Shown here: positions 40,282-49,988 of the stretch, piece after piece
How the letters are laid out: each line of letters begins with the position of its first letter
Numbering within the stretch: position 1 is the first letter of the stretch
Assembly (NCBI RefSeq): GCF_020622345.1
Contig: NZ_JACNMO010000024.1
Location: 16,611 to 80,610 of the forward strand
Direction of reading: 5' to 3'
Length of the DNA: 64,000 nucleotides
Origin: Roseobacter weihaiensis
GTDB taxonomy: Bacteria > Pseudomonadota > Alphaproteobacteria > Rhodobacterales > Rhodobacteraceae
Program-made: the position numbers and the translations under genes
The notes under the pieces: generated by a model
Database searches by the model: none
The model's input: the letters and a program-made list of their open reading frames with translations, nothing else
Told to the model about the DNA's origin: nothing

Positions 40282-41211
40282 TTAACTGGTTGGGGGCAAA
40301 ATGATGGTGTCCCGGACCGGCATCGTCTTTTCATTCTCCATGCTCTCGGCGGGGTCTTGGTGCAGAGCGCGCATTTTGGCACTGCGGGCCTCCAGCTCGG
40401 CGTTCAGCGCGGCCCCGAAGAGTACCAGAAAACTGCTGATCCAGAGCCAGACCAGCATCGCAATCACCGCGCCGATCGAGCCGTACACTTCGTTGTAGTT
40501 CGCAAAATGTGTGACGTAGAACGAAAAGCTGATCGACACGATTGCCCAGGCGACGGCTGAAAACACCGATCCGACGGTCACGAGCCGGGTCTTTTCCGGT
40601 CGGCGGTTCGGGCCAAAGCGGTACAGCATCCCGATGCCGGCAAAGATAACCGCAATCGCGATCATCCAGCGCAGCAGATCGATGATGACACTTGCAAAAG
40701 CGCCAAGTGCCAAGAAGGCCAGCAGGATCGGCACCACAACAACGGTGAGCAGGGCGACAATACCCACAGCCACCAGGCTGACGGTCAGCAGGATCGCCCG
40801 CAGGTAGTGCCGCCAGGTGGCCCGCCCGTCGGTGCCGTAGACCTCGTTGAGCCCATGCATCATCGCCCCCACGCCGGCGCGTGCGGACCACAGCGCCAGC
40901 ATTAGTGAGATCAACCCAGCCCAACCCAGTGTATCAGAACTGGTGCTGACCAGACCGACGATCTGGGCGTTCAGGATGTCGTAGACATCATCCGGCATCA
41001 GCCCGCGCATCTCTTCAAGCTGGACGACGACCACTGCCGGGTCCGCGATCAGGCTGAGGACCGCGATCAACGCCGCGAGCGCGGGAAAGAGCGACAGCAT
41101 GGAGAAAAACGCAACACCCGCCGAGATCAGAGAAAGGTTGTTACGACCGATCTGTCCGAAGGCCGCCGTGACCGCATCGCGGTAAAGGGGAAAGGCGCTT
41201 TTTGCTGTCAT
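40282..41211 (-). CDS. YihY/virulence factor BrkB-family membrane protein
   Basis: The 309-residue protein has six transmembrane helices. Family stretches include GVAFFSMLSLFPALAALIAV and LRAILLTVSLVAVGIVALL, and WLWISSFLVLFGAALNAELE at the end. The family was once called ribonuclease BN by mistake; its function is not known. It follows the small membrane gene at 41212 without a gap. That operon has a perfect EcfG-type promoter, so it is probably part of the general stress regulon. Confidence 0.92.
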   Translation of the reverse strand: MTAKSAFPLYRDAVTAAFGQIGRNNLSLISAGVAFFSMLSLFPALAALIAVLSLIADPAVVVVQLEEMRGLMPDDVYDILNAQIVGLVSTSSDTLGWAGLISLMLALWSARAGVGAMMHGLNEVYGTDGRATWRHYLRAILLTVSLVAVGIVALLTVVVVPILLAFLALGAFASVIIDLLRWMIAIAVIFAGIGMLYRFGPNRRPEKTRLVTVGSVFSAVAWAIVSISFSFYVTHFANYNEVYGSIGAVIAMLVWLWISSFLVLFGAALNAELEARSAKMRALHQDPAESMENEKTMPVRDTIILPPTS

Positions 41212-41403
41212 CTATGCGGATGCCTTTGCTGCCCTTGGTCCAGCCAACACCCAAATGATAAAGCCAATCAGCGGCATGACAAGGATGAGCACGATCCACA
41301 GGACCTTGGCCCCCGTGCCGGCGCGCGACCCGAAAACGGATACAATCGCCCAGATGTTCAGCACCAGCAGAATAAATCCGCCTATTCCTGCAACTTCCAA
41401 CAT
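41212..41403 (-). CDS. PLDc_N-domain small membrane protein
   Basis: The 63-residue protein has two hydrophobic helices separated by a short polar turn (FGSRAGTGAKVLWIVLILVM) and ends IGFIIWVLAGPR. This is the phospholipase D-nuclease N-terminal (PLDc_N) pattern found in small standalone membrane proteins. Its stop begins one base after the YihY start codon, so the two are probably translated together. Confidence 0.85.
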   Translation of the reverse strand: MLEVAGIGGFILLVLNIWAIVSVFGSRAGTGAKVLWIVLILVMPLIGFIIWVLAGPRAAKASA

Positions 41404-41441
41404 GGTCCGGTCTCCTACAGTTGTGCTTGTGATCTTTTCTT

Positions 41442-41467
41442 AACGCTTTGGCTGTCGTTGCGGTTCC
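41442..41467 (-). promoter_or_regulatory. EcfG-type promoter, perfect consensus
   Basis: On the minus strand GGAAC (41467-41463), 17 nt, CGTT (41445-41442) matches the general stress consensus exactly. It points at the PLDc_N gene 39 bp downstream and thus at the YihY gene. Confidence 0.8.
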
Positions 41468-41643
41468 CTCGCAGCGGCTCTGGGGCATGGGCCCGCTTGA
41501 CGCTATTCTACCGCGTAACGGGCAACACACAAAGCCCGTCATATGCGCATGTGATCGCGCGGCAGCCTTGGCCCCCAGCTCACTTGACGAAGGGAAGTTT
41601 CCCGCGCACTGAGGCTTTGGACTTTTGCCAAGAGGACATGACA

Positions 41644-42903
41644 ATGACAGCCTTTGCGCCAGAGATGATGCAGGACATCCGCAGCCGGTTTGCCCATGTG
41701 GAAAGCTGCCCGTTTCAGGGGCCGCGCGTCTTTTTTGAGAACGCGGGCGGTGCGTTGACGCTCACCTCGGTGGTCGAGACATCGGCGAAATTCGCAGCCC
41801 TGCCGGACAACCAGGGCCGCGATAACCCTGCCGCGCAAGCGCTCGGTCAGATCATCAAACGCGCAAAGTCGGATATGGCCTGCTTTTTCAATCCCAAAGG
41901 CGGGCAGTTCTTTGTCGGGGAAAGCGGCACGGAGCTGACCTTCCGCCTGATCCGCGCAGCCGCGATGGGCACCTCTGCGGGTCGCATCATCGGCTCCACG
42001 GTGGAACACCCCGCGTCGCGATCTGCCGCGCAGCACTGGGCGGAGCACACGGGCAAACCCTATATCTGCGTGCCGCATGACAATGCCACCGGTGCCGTCT
42101 CTGCCAAGGCCTATGCCCAGCACATGCACCCCGACGTGCAGGTGGCCACGATCCTGCACACATCGCCGGTGACCGGCATTGCCAATGATGTGGCGGCAAT
42201 CAGCGCGGCCGTTCGCGCCACGGCCCCGCAGGCTTTCATCATCGTTGACGGCATTCAACACGCCAGTCACGGGCGGATCGACATCGCCTCTTATGACATC
42301 GACGGATATGTCGTCTCGCCCTATAAGGTCTTCTCGCGCCACGGTTATGGGGTCGCCTGGGTCTCTGACCGGATGAACGGCCTGCCGCTGGAGCAGTTGA
42401 TCGACGGCCCCGCCACGAACTGGGAAATGGGGACGCGGGACACCGGTGCCTACGCCACCTTCTCGGATGTGGTCCGTTACTTCGATTGGCTCGGGAGCAG
42501 GCATGCCGACACTCAAGACCCGCGTCAACGCATCGAGGCCGCAGGGGCCGTGATCCACGCCCATGAAAAGACGCTCACCGCCGCAATGCTGAAAGGTACC
42601 GGCAATCTGCCCGGGCTGGCGGAACTGCCCGGTGTCACGATTTTGGGCGGCGTGGACAACCTGATGCGCGAGGGGCTGGTCTGCTTTGCCCTGGACCATA
42701 TTCCCGCCGCAGAGATCGTTGCAAAGCTGAACGCCCACGGCATTCGGACTCACATTCGCAAGGCGGATCACTACTCCGGCAATATCCTGACGCCGCTTGG
42801 CCTCACCGCTGCGGTGCGGGTGTCGATCTGCCATTATAACACCCTTGAAGAGGTTGCGGCCCTGCTTGCCGCGATGAAACAGATCGCCGCCCCCGCATCC
42901 TAG
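41644..42903 (+). CDS. Class V aminotransferase / cysteine desulfurase-like protein
   Basis: The 419-residue PLP enzyme has the fold-type I features of the NifS/SufS-like group: VFFENAGGALT near the start, STVEHPASRS near residue 115, and the PLP lysine in YVVSPYKVFSRHGYG near 225. The substrate is unknown. AGAGG 8 nt upstream supports the ATG at 41644 over the ATG at 41638. It is followed 54 bp later by an M20 hydrolase on the same strand. Confidence 0.87.
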   Translation: MTAFAPEMMQDIRSRFAHVESCPFQGPRVFFENAGGALTLTSVVETSAKFAALPDNQGRDNPAAQALGQIIKRAKSDMACFFNPKGGQFFVGESGTELTFRLIRAAAMGTSAGRIIGSTVEHPASRSAAQHWAEHTGKPYICVPHDNATGAVSAKAYAQHMHPDVQVATILHTSPVTGIANDVAAISAAVRATAPQAFIIVDGIQHASHGRIDIASYDIDGYVVSPYKVFSRHGYGVAWVSDRMNGLPLEQLIDGPATNWEMGTRDTGAYATFSDVVRYFDWLGSRHADTQDPRQRIEAAGAVIHAHEKTLTAAMLKGTGNLPGLAELPGVTILGGVDNLMREGLVCFALDHIPAAEIVAKLNAHGIRTHIRKADHYSGNILTPLGLTAAVRVSICHYNTLEEVAALLAAMKQIAAPAS

Positions 42904-42957
42904 ACGGAGCCGCTGCATTTCGCTTGCCATTTCCTGCCCGCGTGCCAAGGTTCGGGC

Positions 42958-44259
42958 ATGACCGCAAAGCTCTCAGACACCATCGCTGCCAGACGGGACG
43001 AGCTGATCGCGTTGACCCAGGACCTGATTCGCATCCCGACCCTCAATCCGCCCGGGGAGCACTACCGCCAGATTTGCGAGTTCCTCGCGACCCGGCTGAA
43101 ACGGCACGGGTTCGCAGTTGAATTGATCCGGGCGACAGGCACGCCGGGCGACAGTGACACATACCCCCGGTGGAACGTGGTGGCCCGTCACGAGGGTGCC
43201 AGCAAAGGCCCCTGCGTGCATTTCAACAGCCACACGGATGTGGTCGAGGTCGGTCAGGGCTGGACCCATGACCCCTTCGGCGGCACGCTGGAGGGCGGCA
43301 GAATCTACGGGCGCGGGGCCTGCGACATGAAAGGCGGGCTCGCAGCCTCGATCATCGCGGTGGAAGCCTTTATCCACACCCACCCCGACTATGCAGGGGC
43401 GATTGAAATCTCCGGCACGGCGGATGAGGAATCGGGCGGCTACGGCGGGGTCGCCTATCTGGCGGAGCGGGGATATTTCGACCCCGCCCGCGTGCAGCAC
43501 GTCATCATCCCGGAACCCTTGAACAAGGACCGCATCTGTCTGGGCCATCGCGGCGGATGGTGGGCAGAGATCGAGACCCACGGCGAGATTGCCCATGGCT
43601 CCATGCCGTTTCTGGGCGACTGCGCGATACGCCATATGGGCGCGGTGCTGGAGGCGTTCGAAGACAAGCTATACCCGGCCATGGCCACGCGGCACACGGA
43701 TATGCCAGTGGTGCCGTATGGTGCGCGCCAGTCCACGATGAACATCAACTCGATCCACGGCGGGCAGGCCGAACAGCCGGCCGATTTCGACGGGCTGCCG
43801 GCCCATTGCGTGCCGGACAGCTGTCGGATCGTGATCGACCGCCGCTTCCTAATGGAAGAGCCGCTTGAACAGGTCCGTGCCGAGGTGACCGATTTGCTGG
43901 AAGCGCTGAAAACGACGCGGCCCGATTTCGACTATACGCTCACAGAGATCAATGCGGTGCTGCCATCGATGACGGATCGGGATGCCCCGGTTGTGCGCAC
44001 GGTGGCCGAGGCGATCGAAAAGGTCATCGGCAGGCCGCCCGAATACGTTGCTTCCCCCGGGACCTATGACCAGAAACACATTGACCGGATCGGCAAGCTG
44101 AAAAACTGTATTGCCTACGGGCCTGGCATTCTGGAGCTTGCCCACAAGCCCGACGAATATGTGGGCGTGGACGATATGATCGACAGCGCGCAGGTCATGG
44201 GTGCGGCCCTTGAGACATTGCTGCTGAGTATTGAACAGGCAGACGTGTCCGCACCATAG
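42958..44259 (+). CDS. M20-family metallohydrolase (ArgE/DapE-like)
   Basis: The 433-residue protein belongs to the acetylornithine deacetylase/succinyl-diaminopimelate desuccinylase family. Metal-ligand and catalytic stretches are HFNSHTDVVEVG near residue 85, GRGACDMKGG near 120, and GTADEESGGYG near 155. The dimerisation domain lies in the middle. Substrate cannot be fixed from sequence; N-acyl amino acids are likely for the family. It follows the class V aminotransferase and may share its transcript. Confidence 0.9.
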   Translation: MTAKLSDTIAARRDELIALTQDLIRIPTLNPPGEHYRQICEFLATRLKRHGFAVELIRATGTPGDSDTYPRWNVVARHEGASKGPCVHFNSHTDVVEVGQGWTHDPFGGTLEGGRIYGRGACDMKGGLAASIIAVEAFIHTHPDYAGAIEISGTADEESGGYGGVAYLAERGYFDPARVQHVIIPEPLNKDRICLGHRGGWWAEIETHGEIAHGSMPFLGDCAIRHMGAVLEAFEDKLYPAMATRHTDMPVVPYGARQSTMNINSIHGGQAEQPADFDGLPAHCVPDSCRIVIDRRFLMEEPLEQVRAEVTDLLEALKTTRPDFDYTLTEINAVLPSMTDRDAPVVRTVAEAIEKVIGRPPEYVASPGTYDQKHIDRIGKLKNCIAYGPGILELAHKPDEYVGVDDMIDSAQVMGAALETLLLSIEQADVSAP

Positions 44260-44290
44260 GGCGAAGGACCGCATTGACCTTCGGCATCTT

Positions 44291-44812
44291 TCAGACTGGC
44301 GTTTTGGCCCACTTGGTGACGACCGCGATACGGTCTTTTTCGTTGCGACATCGCCATTTTTGAAGCCCATCTGCGCGACAGTACACTTCTGATATATATG
44401 TGCGGAATTTCGATCTGTTCCTGAGACTGCGAAGAGCGAATTTGTACTGCTGCCAAGGCCAATCGACATTGCCGGCTGGTAGTTCTGGCCTCGTTTCTCC
44501 AAGATATTTCCAAGGGCGCTTTGCGAGCTGCCAGGCCCTGATATGTTCAGGCGGATCCAGCCAAACGAGCGCATCAGCCTTTCCAACGGCTTGAGATAAA
44601 AGGCTTGGACCACCTTCGAGTATCCACGCTTCCTTCTCAAGCTCTCTTGCCAAAGCAGCATCTATTTCCGGGCGAGGTCGCTGCTGCCAGTCGGTCCGGA
44701 GCTTGATTGCATCAAAGGAAATCACAGGAATCTCTGGTCGGACCAAAGCCAACTTGGCCCCGAAGTGGCTTTTCCCTACACCATTTGCACCAGTGATGAT
44801 GATCTTCTTCAA
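44291..44812 (-). CDS. P-loop nucleotide kinase-like protein
   Basis: The 173-residue protein begins LKKIIITGANGVGKSHFGAK, a P-loop (Walker A GANGVGKS). It contains LVWLDPPEHIRAWQLAKR, which resembles small nucleotide kinases of the adenylate kinase/topology-modulation (FlaR-like) type. No ATG fits; TTG at 44812 places the P-loop at the expected N-terminal distance, and a GTG at 44890 would add 26 residues. Base composition is lower in GC than the neighbours, so it may be a recent arrival. It is tail to tail with the M20 gene. Confidence 0.65.
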   Translation of the reverse strand: MKKIIITGANGVGKSHFGAKLALVRPEIPVISFDAIKLRTDWQQRPRPEIDAALARELEKEAWILEGGPSLLSQAVGKADALVWLDPPEHIRAWQLAKRPWKYLGETRPELPAGNVDWPWQQYKFALRSLRNRSKFRTYISEVYCRADGLQKWRCRNEKDRIAVVTKWAKTPV

Positions 44813-44915
44813 CCAAAACTCGCTGTCATGTGGCTTCAAAGCGAAGCATAGCGGGTGCGGTTCCGATAGCCAACGGCAGGGTCGTCCCACTCAGCGGACA
44901 TTTCTAACACATCGG

Positions 44916-45770
44916 TCACCGCGCAACCGGTACATCGATGTTGTCAATCAACCGCACACCTGCAAGCCACGCTGCGGCAAAAAGACGGGCGGGTTCTGTT
45001 GGTTGGTCTAATAGTTTCAGGTCTGTGCAGGCGCGCAATTCGAAGTAGTCTACGCTGGTGAAACCGGCGAGATCGAGTTTGGTGACAGCGTCTGCTTGTA
45101 CATTGGCAAAAGGAACGCCCTGCGCCAACTGGCCTGCGACCTCGGTCATCACTTCGGACAAGTGCTGTGCTTTGACCCGCGCGCGGTCCGACAGCAGCAG
45201 GTTGCGCGAGGACATCGCCAGCCCGTCTTCCTCGCGAATGGTCGGGCACCCGATGACATCGACCGGTAAATCCAGATCCCGCGCCATGCGCTGCACCACC
45301 ATTAATTGCTGAAAATCCTTCTCGCCAAAGAAGGCCTTGTCGGCGGAGGTCTGGGTGAAAAGCTTGGTCACAACCGTGGCCACCCCGTCAAAGTGACCGG
45401 GCCGGTGCGCCCCACAGAGCACATCCGTCATGCCGGTCACAGAAACGTTGGTGGCAAAGCCCTCCGGATAGATTTGCGTTATATCCGGGGCATAGACCGC
45501 ATCCACGGCAAAGCGCTCCAGCTTGCGCGCATCCGCCTCTTCGGTGCGCGGATAGGCAGCCAGATCGGCGGCCTGGTTGAACTGCTTGGGGTTTACGAAG
45601 ATCGTAACAATCACCCGGTCGCAGGCCGCTTTCGCCGCGGCGACAAGACTCAGATGCCCGTCATGCAACGCGCCCATGGTTGGGACGACGCCGATGGTGT
45701 CGCCTTGCGCGTGCCAGTTCCGCGTGGCCTTGCGCAGCGCGGGCAATGTTCGAACAATCGGCGGGATCAT
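44916..45770 (-). CDS. panC: Pantothenate synthetase
   Basis: PanC joins pantoate and beta-alanine with ATP to form pantothenate, the precursor of coenzyme A. The 284-residue protein has the nucleotidyl-transferase HIGH-like stretch [10 protein letters not shown] near residue 32 and the KMSKS-like region around AMSSRNLLL. Other conserved parts are TIFVNPKQF and GEKDFQQL. It overlaps the panB stop by ATGA, forming the panBC pair. Confidence 0.96.
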   Translation of the reverse strand: MIPPIVRTLPALRKATRNWHAQGDTIGVVPTMGALHDGHLSLVAAAKAACDRVIVTIFVNPKQFNQAADLAAYPRTEEADARKLERFAVDAVYAPDITQIYPEGFATNVSVTGMTDVLCGAHRPGHFDGVATVVTKLFTQTSADKAFFGEKDFQQLMVVQRMARDLDLPVDVIGCPTIREEDGLAMSSRNLLLSDRARVKAQHLSEVMTEVAGQLAQGVPFANVQADAVTKLDLAGFTSVDYFELRACTDLKLLDQPTEPARLFAAAWLAGVRLIDNIDVPVAR

Positions 45771-46606
45771 TGCGCGGCTTTGACCTCGGGGGGCGTGTCC
45801 GAAAAGACATGTTCCGGTCCGGGAAACCGCCGCGCGCGCACATCGGCGGCGTAGGCTGCAATCGCGGCCTCGCCCGCAGCACCCAACTCCGCATAACGTT
45901 TCACGAATTTGGCCTTGAAGGCCGTGAACAGCCCCAGCATGTCATCAACCACAAGGATTTGCCCGTCACAGCCGGGCGAGGCCCCGATGCCGATGGTCGG
46001 GATATCGATCGTGGCGGTGATCCGGTCCGACAAGCCCTGCGGCACCTTCTCAAGCACAACCGCAAAGGCCCCTGCCTCGGCGACGGCCTGCGCATCCTGC
46101 ATCAGGGTGTCCGCCTCTGCCCCGCGCCCCTGCACGCGGTAGCCGCCCAGCGTATTGATCGATTGCGGTGTCAGCCCGATATGCGCCATCACCGGAATGC
46201 CGCGTTTGACCAGAAAATCAATCGTCCCGGCCATAGGCCGACCGCCTTCGAGCTTGACCGCCCCGGCCCCTGTTTCCCGAATCAGGCGCGCGGCACTCTC
46301 AAAGGCTTGCTCGGGGCTCTGCTCATAGCTGCCAAAGGGCATGTCGATCACCATCATCGCACGGCTCAGCCCCCGCGACACGGCACGGCCATGCAGGATC
46401 ATCATCTCCAGGGTGACCTCCAGCGTCGACGGCAAGCCATGCAGCACCATCCCCACGCTGTCGCCCACCAGGACAAAATCGCAATGGGCATCCATCATCT
46501 GCGCCATGGGCGTCGTATAGGCCGTGAGGCTCACAAGAGGCTCACCCCCCTTGCGGGCCTTGATATCGACAGGCAGGGGGGCTGTCTTTCTGGCGGTCGC
46601 ACTCAT
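45767..46606 (-). CDS. panB: 3-methyl-2-oxobutanoate hydroxymethyltransferase
   Basis: PanB makes ketopantoate from alpha-ketoisovalerate and methylene-tetrahydrofolate. The 279-residue protein has [11 protein letters not shown] near residue 25, the metal-binding [11 protein letters not shown], and [19 protein letters not shown] precedes the ATG at 46606; a longer reading frame to 46669 lacks a better start. It is the first gene of panBC and is divergent from the substrate-binding protein at 46743. Confidence 0.96.
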   Translation of the reverse strand: MSATARKTAPLPVDIKARKGGEPLVSLTAYTTPMAQMMDAHCDFVLVGDSVGMVLHGLPSTLEVTLEMMILHGRAVSRGLSRAMMVIDMPFGSYEQSPEQAFESAARLIRETGAGAVKLEGGRPMAGTIDFLVKRGIPVMAHIGLTPQSINTLGGYRVQGRGAEADTLMQDAQAVAEAGAFAVVLEKVPQGLSDRITATIDIPTIGIGASPGCDGQILVVDDMLGLFTAFKAKFVKRYAELGAAGEAAIAAYAADVRARRFPGPEHVFSDTPPEVKAAQ

Positions 46607-46742
46607 CCGCACTCTCCCACTCTGGTTATCTGAGTGGATAGCAAGGCGAGATGCAAAAATCCACGGCAAAGCGGGTCGCGCCTATTGATTGACGCGCCGT
46701 TTGTAAGGACACTGACGTCAGCCGCACAACGGGGACCTTTTC

Positions 46743-48218
46743 ATGCCAACGCTCAACCGCACGTTTCTTGCCACCGCTTTTGCTGCCCTTGCCACCGCCG
46801 CCACGGCGCAAACCGATATCACCGTGGCCGTTCAGCTTGAGCCGCCGCACCTTGACCCGACATCTGCGGCAGCGGGCGCCATTGATACGGTGCTTTATTC
46901 CAACGTCTTCGAGGGGCTGACCCGGTTTGCCGCCGACGGTACCATCGTGCCCGGTCTGGCTGCCGCCTGGGAAATCTCGGACGACGGGCTGACCTATACC
47001 TTCACGCTGCGGGACGGTGTGACCTTTCACGACGGCACGGCCATGGACGCCGAGGATGTGAAATTCTCGCTCGACCGCATTCTGGCCGACGACAGCGCAA
47101 ACGCGCAAAAGGCGCTTTACACCGGCATTGACGCGGTTGAGGTGATCGACCCGCTGACCGTGCGCCTGACGCTGAGCGCGCCCAATGGCAACATGCTCTT
47201 CAACCTGGCCTGGGGCGATGCGGTGATCGTGGCCCCCGAAAGCATCGAGGGCATCAAACAGCGACCCATCGGCACCGGCGCGTTCAAATTCGTGGAATGG
47301 GTGCAATCGGACCGGATCGAACTGGTGCGCAACGACAGCTATTGGGGCACGCCGGCGGCGCTGGAGGCGGCGACCTTCAAGTTCATCTCCGACCCCACGG
47401 CGGCCTTTGCCTCGGTGATGGCGGAGGATGTCGATTACTTCTACGCCTACCCCGCGCCCGAAAACCTGCCCCAGTTCGAGGCAGACCCGCGCTTTCAGGT
47501 TCTGGTCGGCTCGACGGAGGGCGAGACGATCCTGAGCATCAACAACAAACGCCCGCCGTTTGACAATGTACTGGTGCGTCAGGCTTTGACCCACGCCATT
47601 GACCGTCAGGCCCTCATCGACGGCGCGATGTTCGGCTACGGCACCCCCATCGGGACGCATTTCGCGCCGCACCACCCGGCCTATGTCGATCTGACCGGGC
47701 AGTCCGCCTATGATCCCGAAAAAGCCCGCGGTCTGCTGGCGGATGCCGGGCTGGCGGAGGGGTTTGAGACGAACCTCTATCTGCCGCCGCCCTCCTACGC
47801 GCGCCGGGGAGGCGAGATCATCGCGGCACAGCTGGCGCAGGTGGGGATCCGGGCGCAGATCATCAACGTCGAATGGGCGCAATGGCTGGAGTCGGTGTTT
47901 CGCGGCAAGGATTTCGGCCTGACCATCGTCAGCCACACCGAGCCGATGGACATCGGGATCTATGCCAACCCGGCGTATTACTTTCAGTACGACAATCCCG
48001 ATTTCCAGACCGTGATCGAAACTCTGAACGGCACCACCGACCCGGATGAGCGGCAGAACCTGATGCAACAGGCGCAGCGCATGATCGCGGAGGACTACGT
48101 GAACGGCTACCTCTTTCAACTTGCGCAATTGTCGGTGGCGAAAGCCGGGCTCGAAGGTCTCTGGGTCAATGCCCCGACGCAGGCCACGGACCTGACCGCC
48201 GTTCGATGGACCGACTGA
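46743..48218 (+). CDS. Periplasmic peptide/nickel-type ABC substrate-binding protein (SBP family 5)
   Basis: The 491-residue protein has a Sec signal peptide (MPTLNRTFLATAFAALATAA, cleaved near TAQ) and the family 5 solute-binding fold. Family stretches include FEGLTRFAADGTIVPGLAAA, YTFTLRDGVTFHDGTAMDAE and FDNVLVRQALTHAIDRQALI. GGGGA precedes the ATG. It probably feeds the permeases at 49989-51754, although a minus-strand hydrolase gene and a small gene lie between. Confidence 0.93.
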   Translation: MPTLNRTFLATAFAALATAATAQTDITVAVQLEPPHLDPTSAAAGAIDTVLYSNVFEGLTRFAADGTIVPGLAAAWEISDDGLTYTFTLRDGVTFHDGTAMDAEDVKFSLDRILADDSANAQKALYTGIDAVEVIDPLTVRLTLSAPNGNMLFNLAWGDAVIVAPESIEGIKQRPIGTGAFKFVEWVQSDRIELVRNDSYWGTPAALEAATFKFISDPTAAFASVMAEDVDYFYAYPAPENLPQFEADPRFQVLVGSTEGETILSINNKRPPFDNVLVRQALTHAIDRQALIDGAMFGYGTPIGTHFAPHHPAYVDLTGQSAYDPEKARGLLADAGLAEGFETNLYLPPPSYARRGGEIIAAQLAQVGIRAQIINVEWAQWLESVFRGKDFGLTIVSHTEPMDIGIYANPAYYFQYDNPDFQTVIETLNGTTDPDERQNLMQQAQRMIAEDYVNGYLFQLAQLSVAKAGLEGLWVNAPTQATDLTAVRWTD

Positions 48219-48444
48219 CAGAAATGCTGCATCGGCAAAAAAGAGCGCAGTGCTTGGCTTTGTCCTTGGGATGTCAGGGGTATTCCAAAGCAGCCACCAT
48301 ACGGGTGCGGTCTTTTTAATCATTTGCCCTTGAAATGTGCGATTTTTCGCAACTATAGCGTGAAGTCAGGGGTCCTTTGTGTTACAGTTTGTCACAGATC
48401 AATGTAGCGCAGCAAGACTGTGCCTATATGTGGATTGCGTGACC

Positions 48445-48476
48445 GGTTACCTGCGCGCCCGATCGATAGGGTAACC
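48445..48476 (+). promoter_or_regulatory. Inverted repeat before the 69-residue gene
   Basis: GGTTACC (48445-48451) and GGTAACC (48470-48476) form a 7-bp inverted repeat with an 18-nt spacer, ending 21 nt before the ATG. It may be an operator or leader hairpin. The rest of 48219-48444 contains only short imperfect hairpins (one with TGCGA/TCGCA at about 48337-48350) and no gene that can be supported. Confidence 0.4.
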
Positions 48477-48497
48477 TGACATAGGGGAGAGAAGCAC

Positions 48498-48707
48498 ATG
48501 ACTGACCTGGAACTTCAAGCATCACAACTAGAAGCCAAGGTGGAAAACGCATCTCATGCAGAGCGTATCCGTCTACAGCCGCAAGTCGACAGGGTTGTAA
48601 CAACACTCGCCATGCAAGGATACACCGTCCCGAACAGGCTTCGGACGATTAACAACACCCTGAAAGACGAAGTACTGGACGACATGTTCGATAACATGCC
48701 TGTCTGA
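48498..48707 (+). CDS. Small conserved-type protein of unknown function (69 aa)
   Basis: The 69-residue, mostly helical, charged protein reads MTDLELQASQLEAKVENASH at the start and ends DDMFDNMPV. GGGGAGAG lies about 7 nt before the ATG, an inverted repeat lies upstream and a strong terminator follows 24 nt after the stop. It is thus a complete single-gene unit. No family function is recognised. Confidence 0.7.
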   Translation: MTDLELQASQLEAKVENASHAERIRLQPQVDRVVTTLAMQGYTVPNRLRTINNTLKDEVLDDMFDNMPV

Positions 48708-48730
48708 AACTGCCTTCAAGTCACACCCTG

Positions 48731-48777
48731 AAAGACATCTGGCGGTTGGATCCTGATCCAGCCGCTTTGTCTTTTTT
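48731..48777. terminator. Strong, probably two-way terminator
   Basis: A core stem (about 48742-48765, GCGGTTGGATC with GATCCAGCCGC) is enclosed by AAAGACA/TGTCTTT. A TTTTTT run follows on the plus strand. It ends the 69-residue gene and may also serve the converging gene at 48797. Confidence 0.8.
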
Positions 48778-48796
48778 GCGGCTTGATAGGCGTCTA

Positions 48797-49918
48797 TCAG
48801 CCCTTGCGTGATGCGCGCTGCGACAAGCGCCACACGCGATCTGTGATCTCGGCGCGGATGGGTCCGCCACGTGCTGCGTCCTGCAATGTTGTGAACCAAT
48901 GCTCTGGCGGGTTCTTGCCGCGCCGGTTGCCGTCGAACCGCAGCGCACGCAGCACGGCTTCGGCCTCGGGTGGCAGGCGGTCGGGGATCTCATGGCCGTT
49001 CAGGGTTGCCCAGACACCCGTCCAAAGCCTGCCGACCGACCAGGGGTTATACCCCCCACCCCCCAACACCAGGAATCGCCGGGCCAGCCCCATCAGCGCC
49101 CGGGTCACCGCCCAGTGGGCGTTGTTGCTCAGCGACAGATGGGCCAGCGGGTCTTCCTCGACCCCGTCTGCGCCGCAGAGCAGTACCACCGCATCCGGGC
49201 GAAAGGTCTCGACCTGCGGCACGATCAGCGCATCGCGGATATAGGCCATCTCGTCATCGTTCAGCCCGCGCGGCACCGGCAGGTTGAGTGCCGAGCCGCC
49301 GGCATCGTCGTCCAGCAGCCCGGTGCGCGGCCAGAGCCCTTCTTCATGCACAGAGATCATCAGACAGTCGGGATCACCATGAAAGCCCTCCGCCACCCCG
49401 TCGCAGTGATGCGCATCAATATCCACATAGGCGATTCGGCGCACCCCGCTGCGGCGCAGGCTCAGCATCGCCAGCACCGGGTCATTGAGATAGCAAAACC
49501 CGTTGGCGCGATCCGGCATGCCGTGGTGTGTTCCGCCGGGCGGGTTGTAGATGATCCCGCCGTCGCGCAGCAATTCCCCCGCCAGCAGCGAGCCGCCCGC
49601 CGCCGTGGCGGGGCGCCTGAAAATCTCCGGGTAAACCGGATTGGTCACCGAACCCAGATCGTGCCGGGCACGGTCCTGCGCTGTGGCCTCCTGTGTCGCC
49701 TCCACCCGTTGCAGCGATGCGATGTACGCGGGCGTGTGCCAGACATGCAGCGCCTTGGGCTTGGCGCGCGGGGCGATGATGAACTGCTCGGGCGGCAACC
49801 AGCCCAGGGCGCGGGACAGGTCCATCACGGTCGACACACGCGGCACCCGCAACGGGTGCCAACGACCATAACTGGAATGGCGAAAGATTTCTGCTCCGAT
49901 CAGGCGCGGCTTGCTCAT
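48797..49918 (-). CDS. Histone deacetylase/AcuC/AphA-family amidohydrolase
   Basis: The 373-residue protein has the zinc-dependent deacetylase signature YVDIDAHHCDGVAEGF near residue 185. Other family stretches are NPPGGTHHGMPD, SVHEEGLWPRTG and GGGYNPWSVGRLW. Bacterial relatives act on acetylpolyamines, acetoin-related or other N-acetyl substrates; the substrate here is unknown. It lies on the opposite strand inside a transporter locus, between the binding protein and the permeases. Confidence 0.92.
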   Translation of the reverse strand: MSKPRLIGAEIFRHSSYGRWHPLRVPRVSTVMDLSRALGWLPPEQFIIAPRAKPKALHVWHTPAYIASLQRVEATQEATAQDRARHDLGSVTNPVYPEIFRRPATAAGGSLLAGELLRDGGIIYNPPGGTHHGMPDRANGFCYLNDPVLAMLSLRRSGVRRIAYVDIDAHHCDGVAEGFHGDPDCLMISVHEEGLWPRTGLLDDDAGGSALNLPVPRGLNDDEMAYIRDALIVPQVETFRPDAVVLLCGADGVEEDPLAHLSLSNNAHWAVTRALMGLARRFLVLGGGGYNPWSVGRLWTGVWATLNGHEIPDRLPPEAEAVLRALRFDGNRRGKNPPEHWFTTLQDAARGGPIRAEITDRVWRLSQRASRKG

Positions 49919-49988
49919 GGGCCTGACCTAACGCATCCGCTTGTACGAACAACCCCTCTGGACCCCGGCCAGACCCCCGCCTAACGTA

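Noticed and set aside
48295..48320. Possible terminator after the substrate-binding protein (CACC/GGTG followed by CTTTTT)
   Set aside because: Only about four base pairs in the stem; too weak to support.
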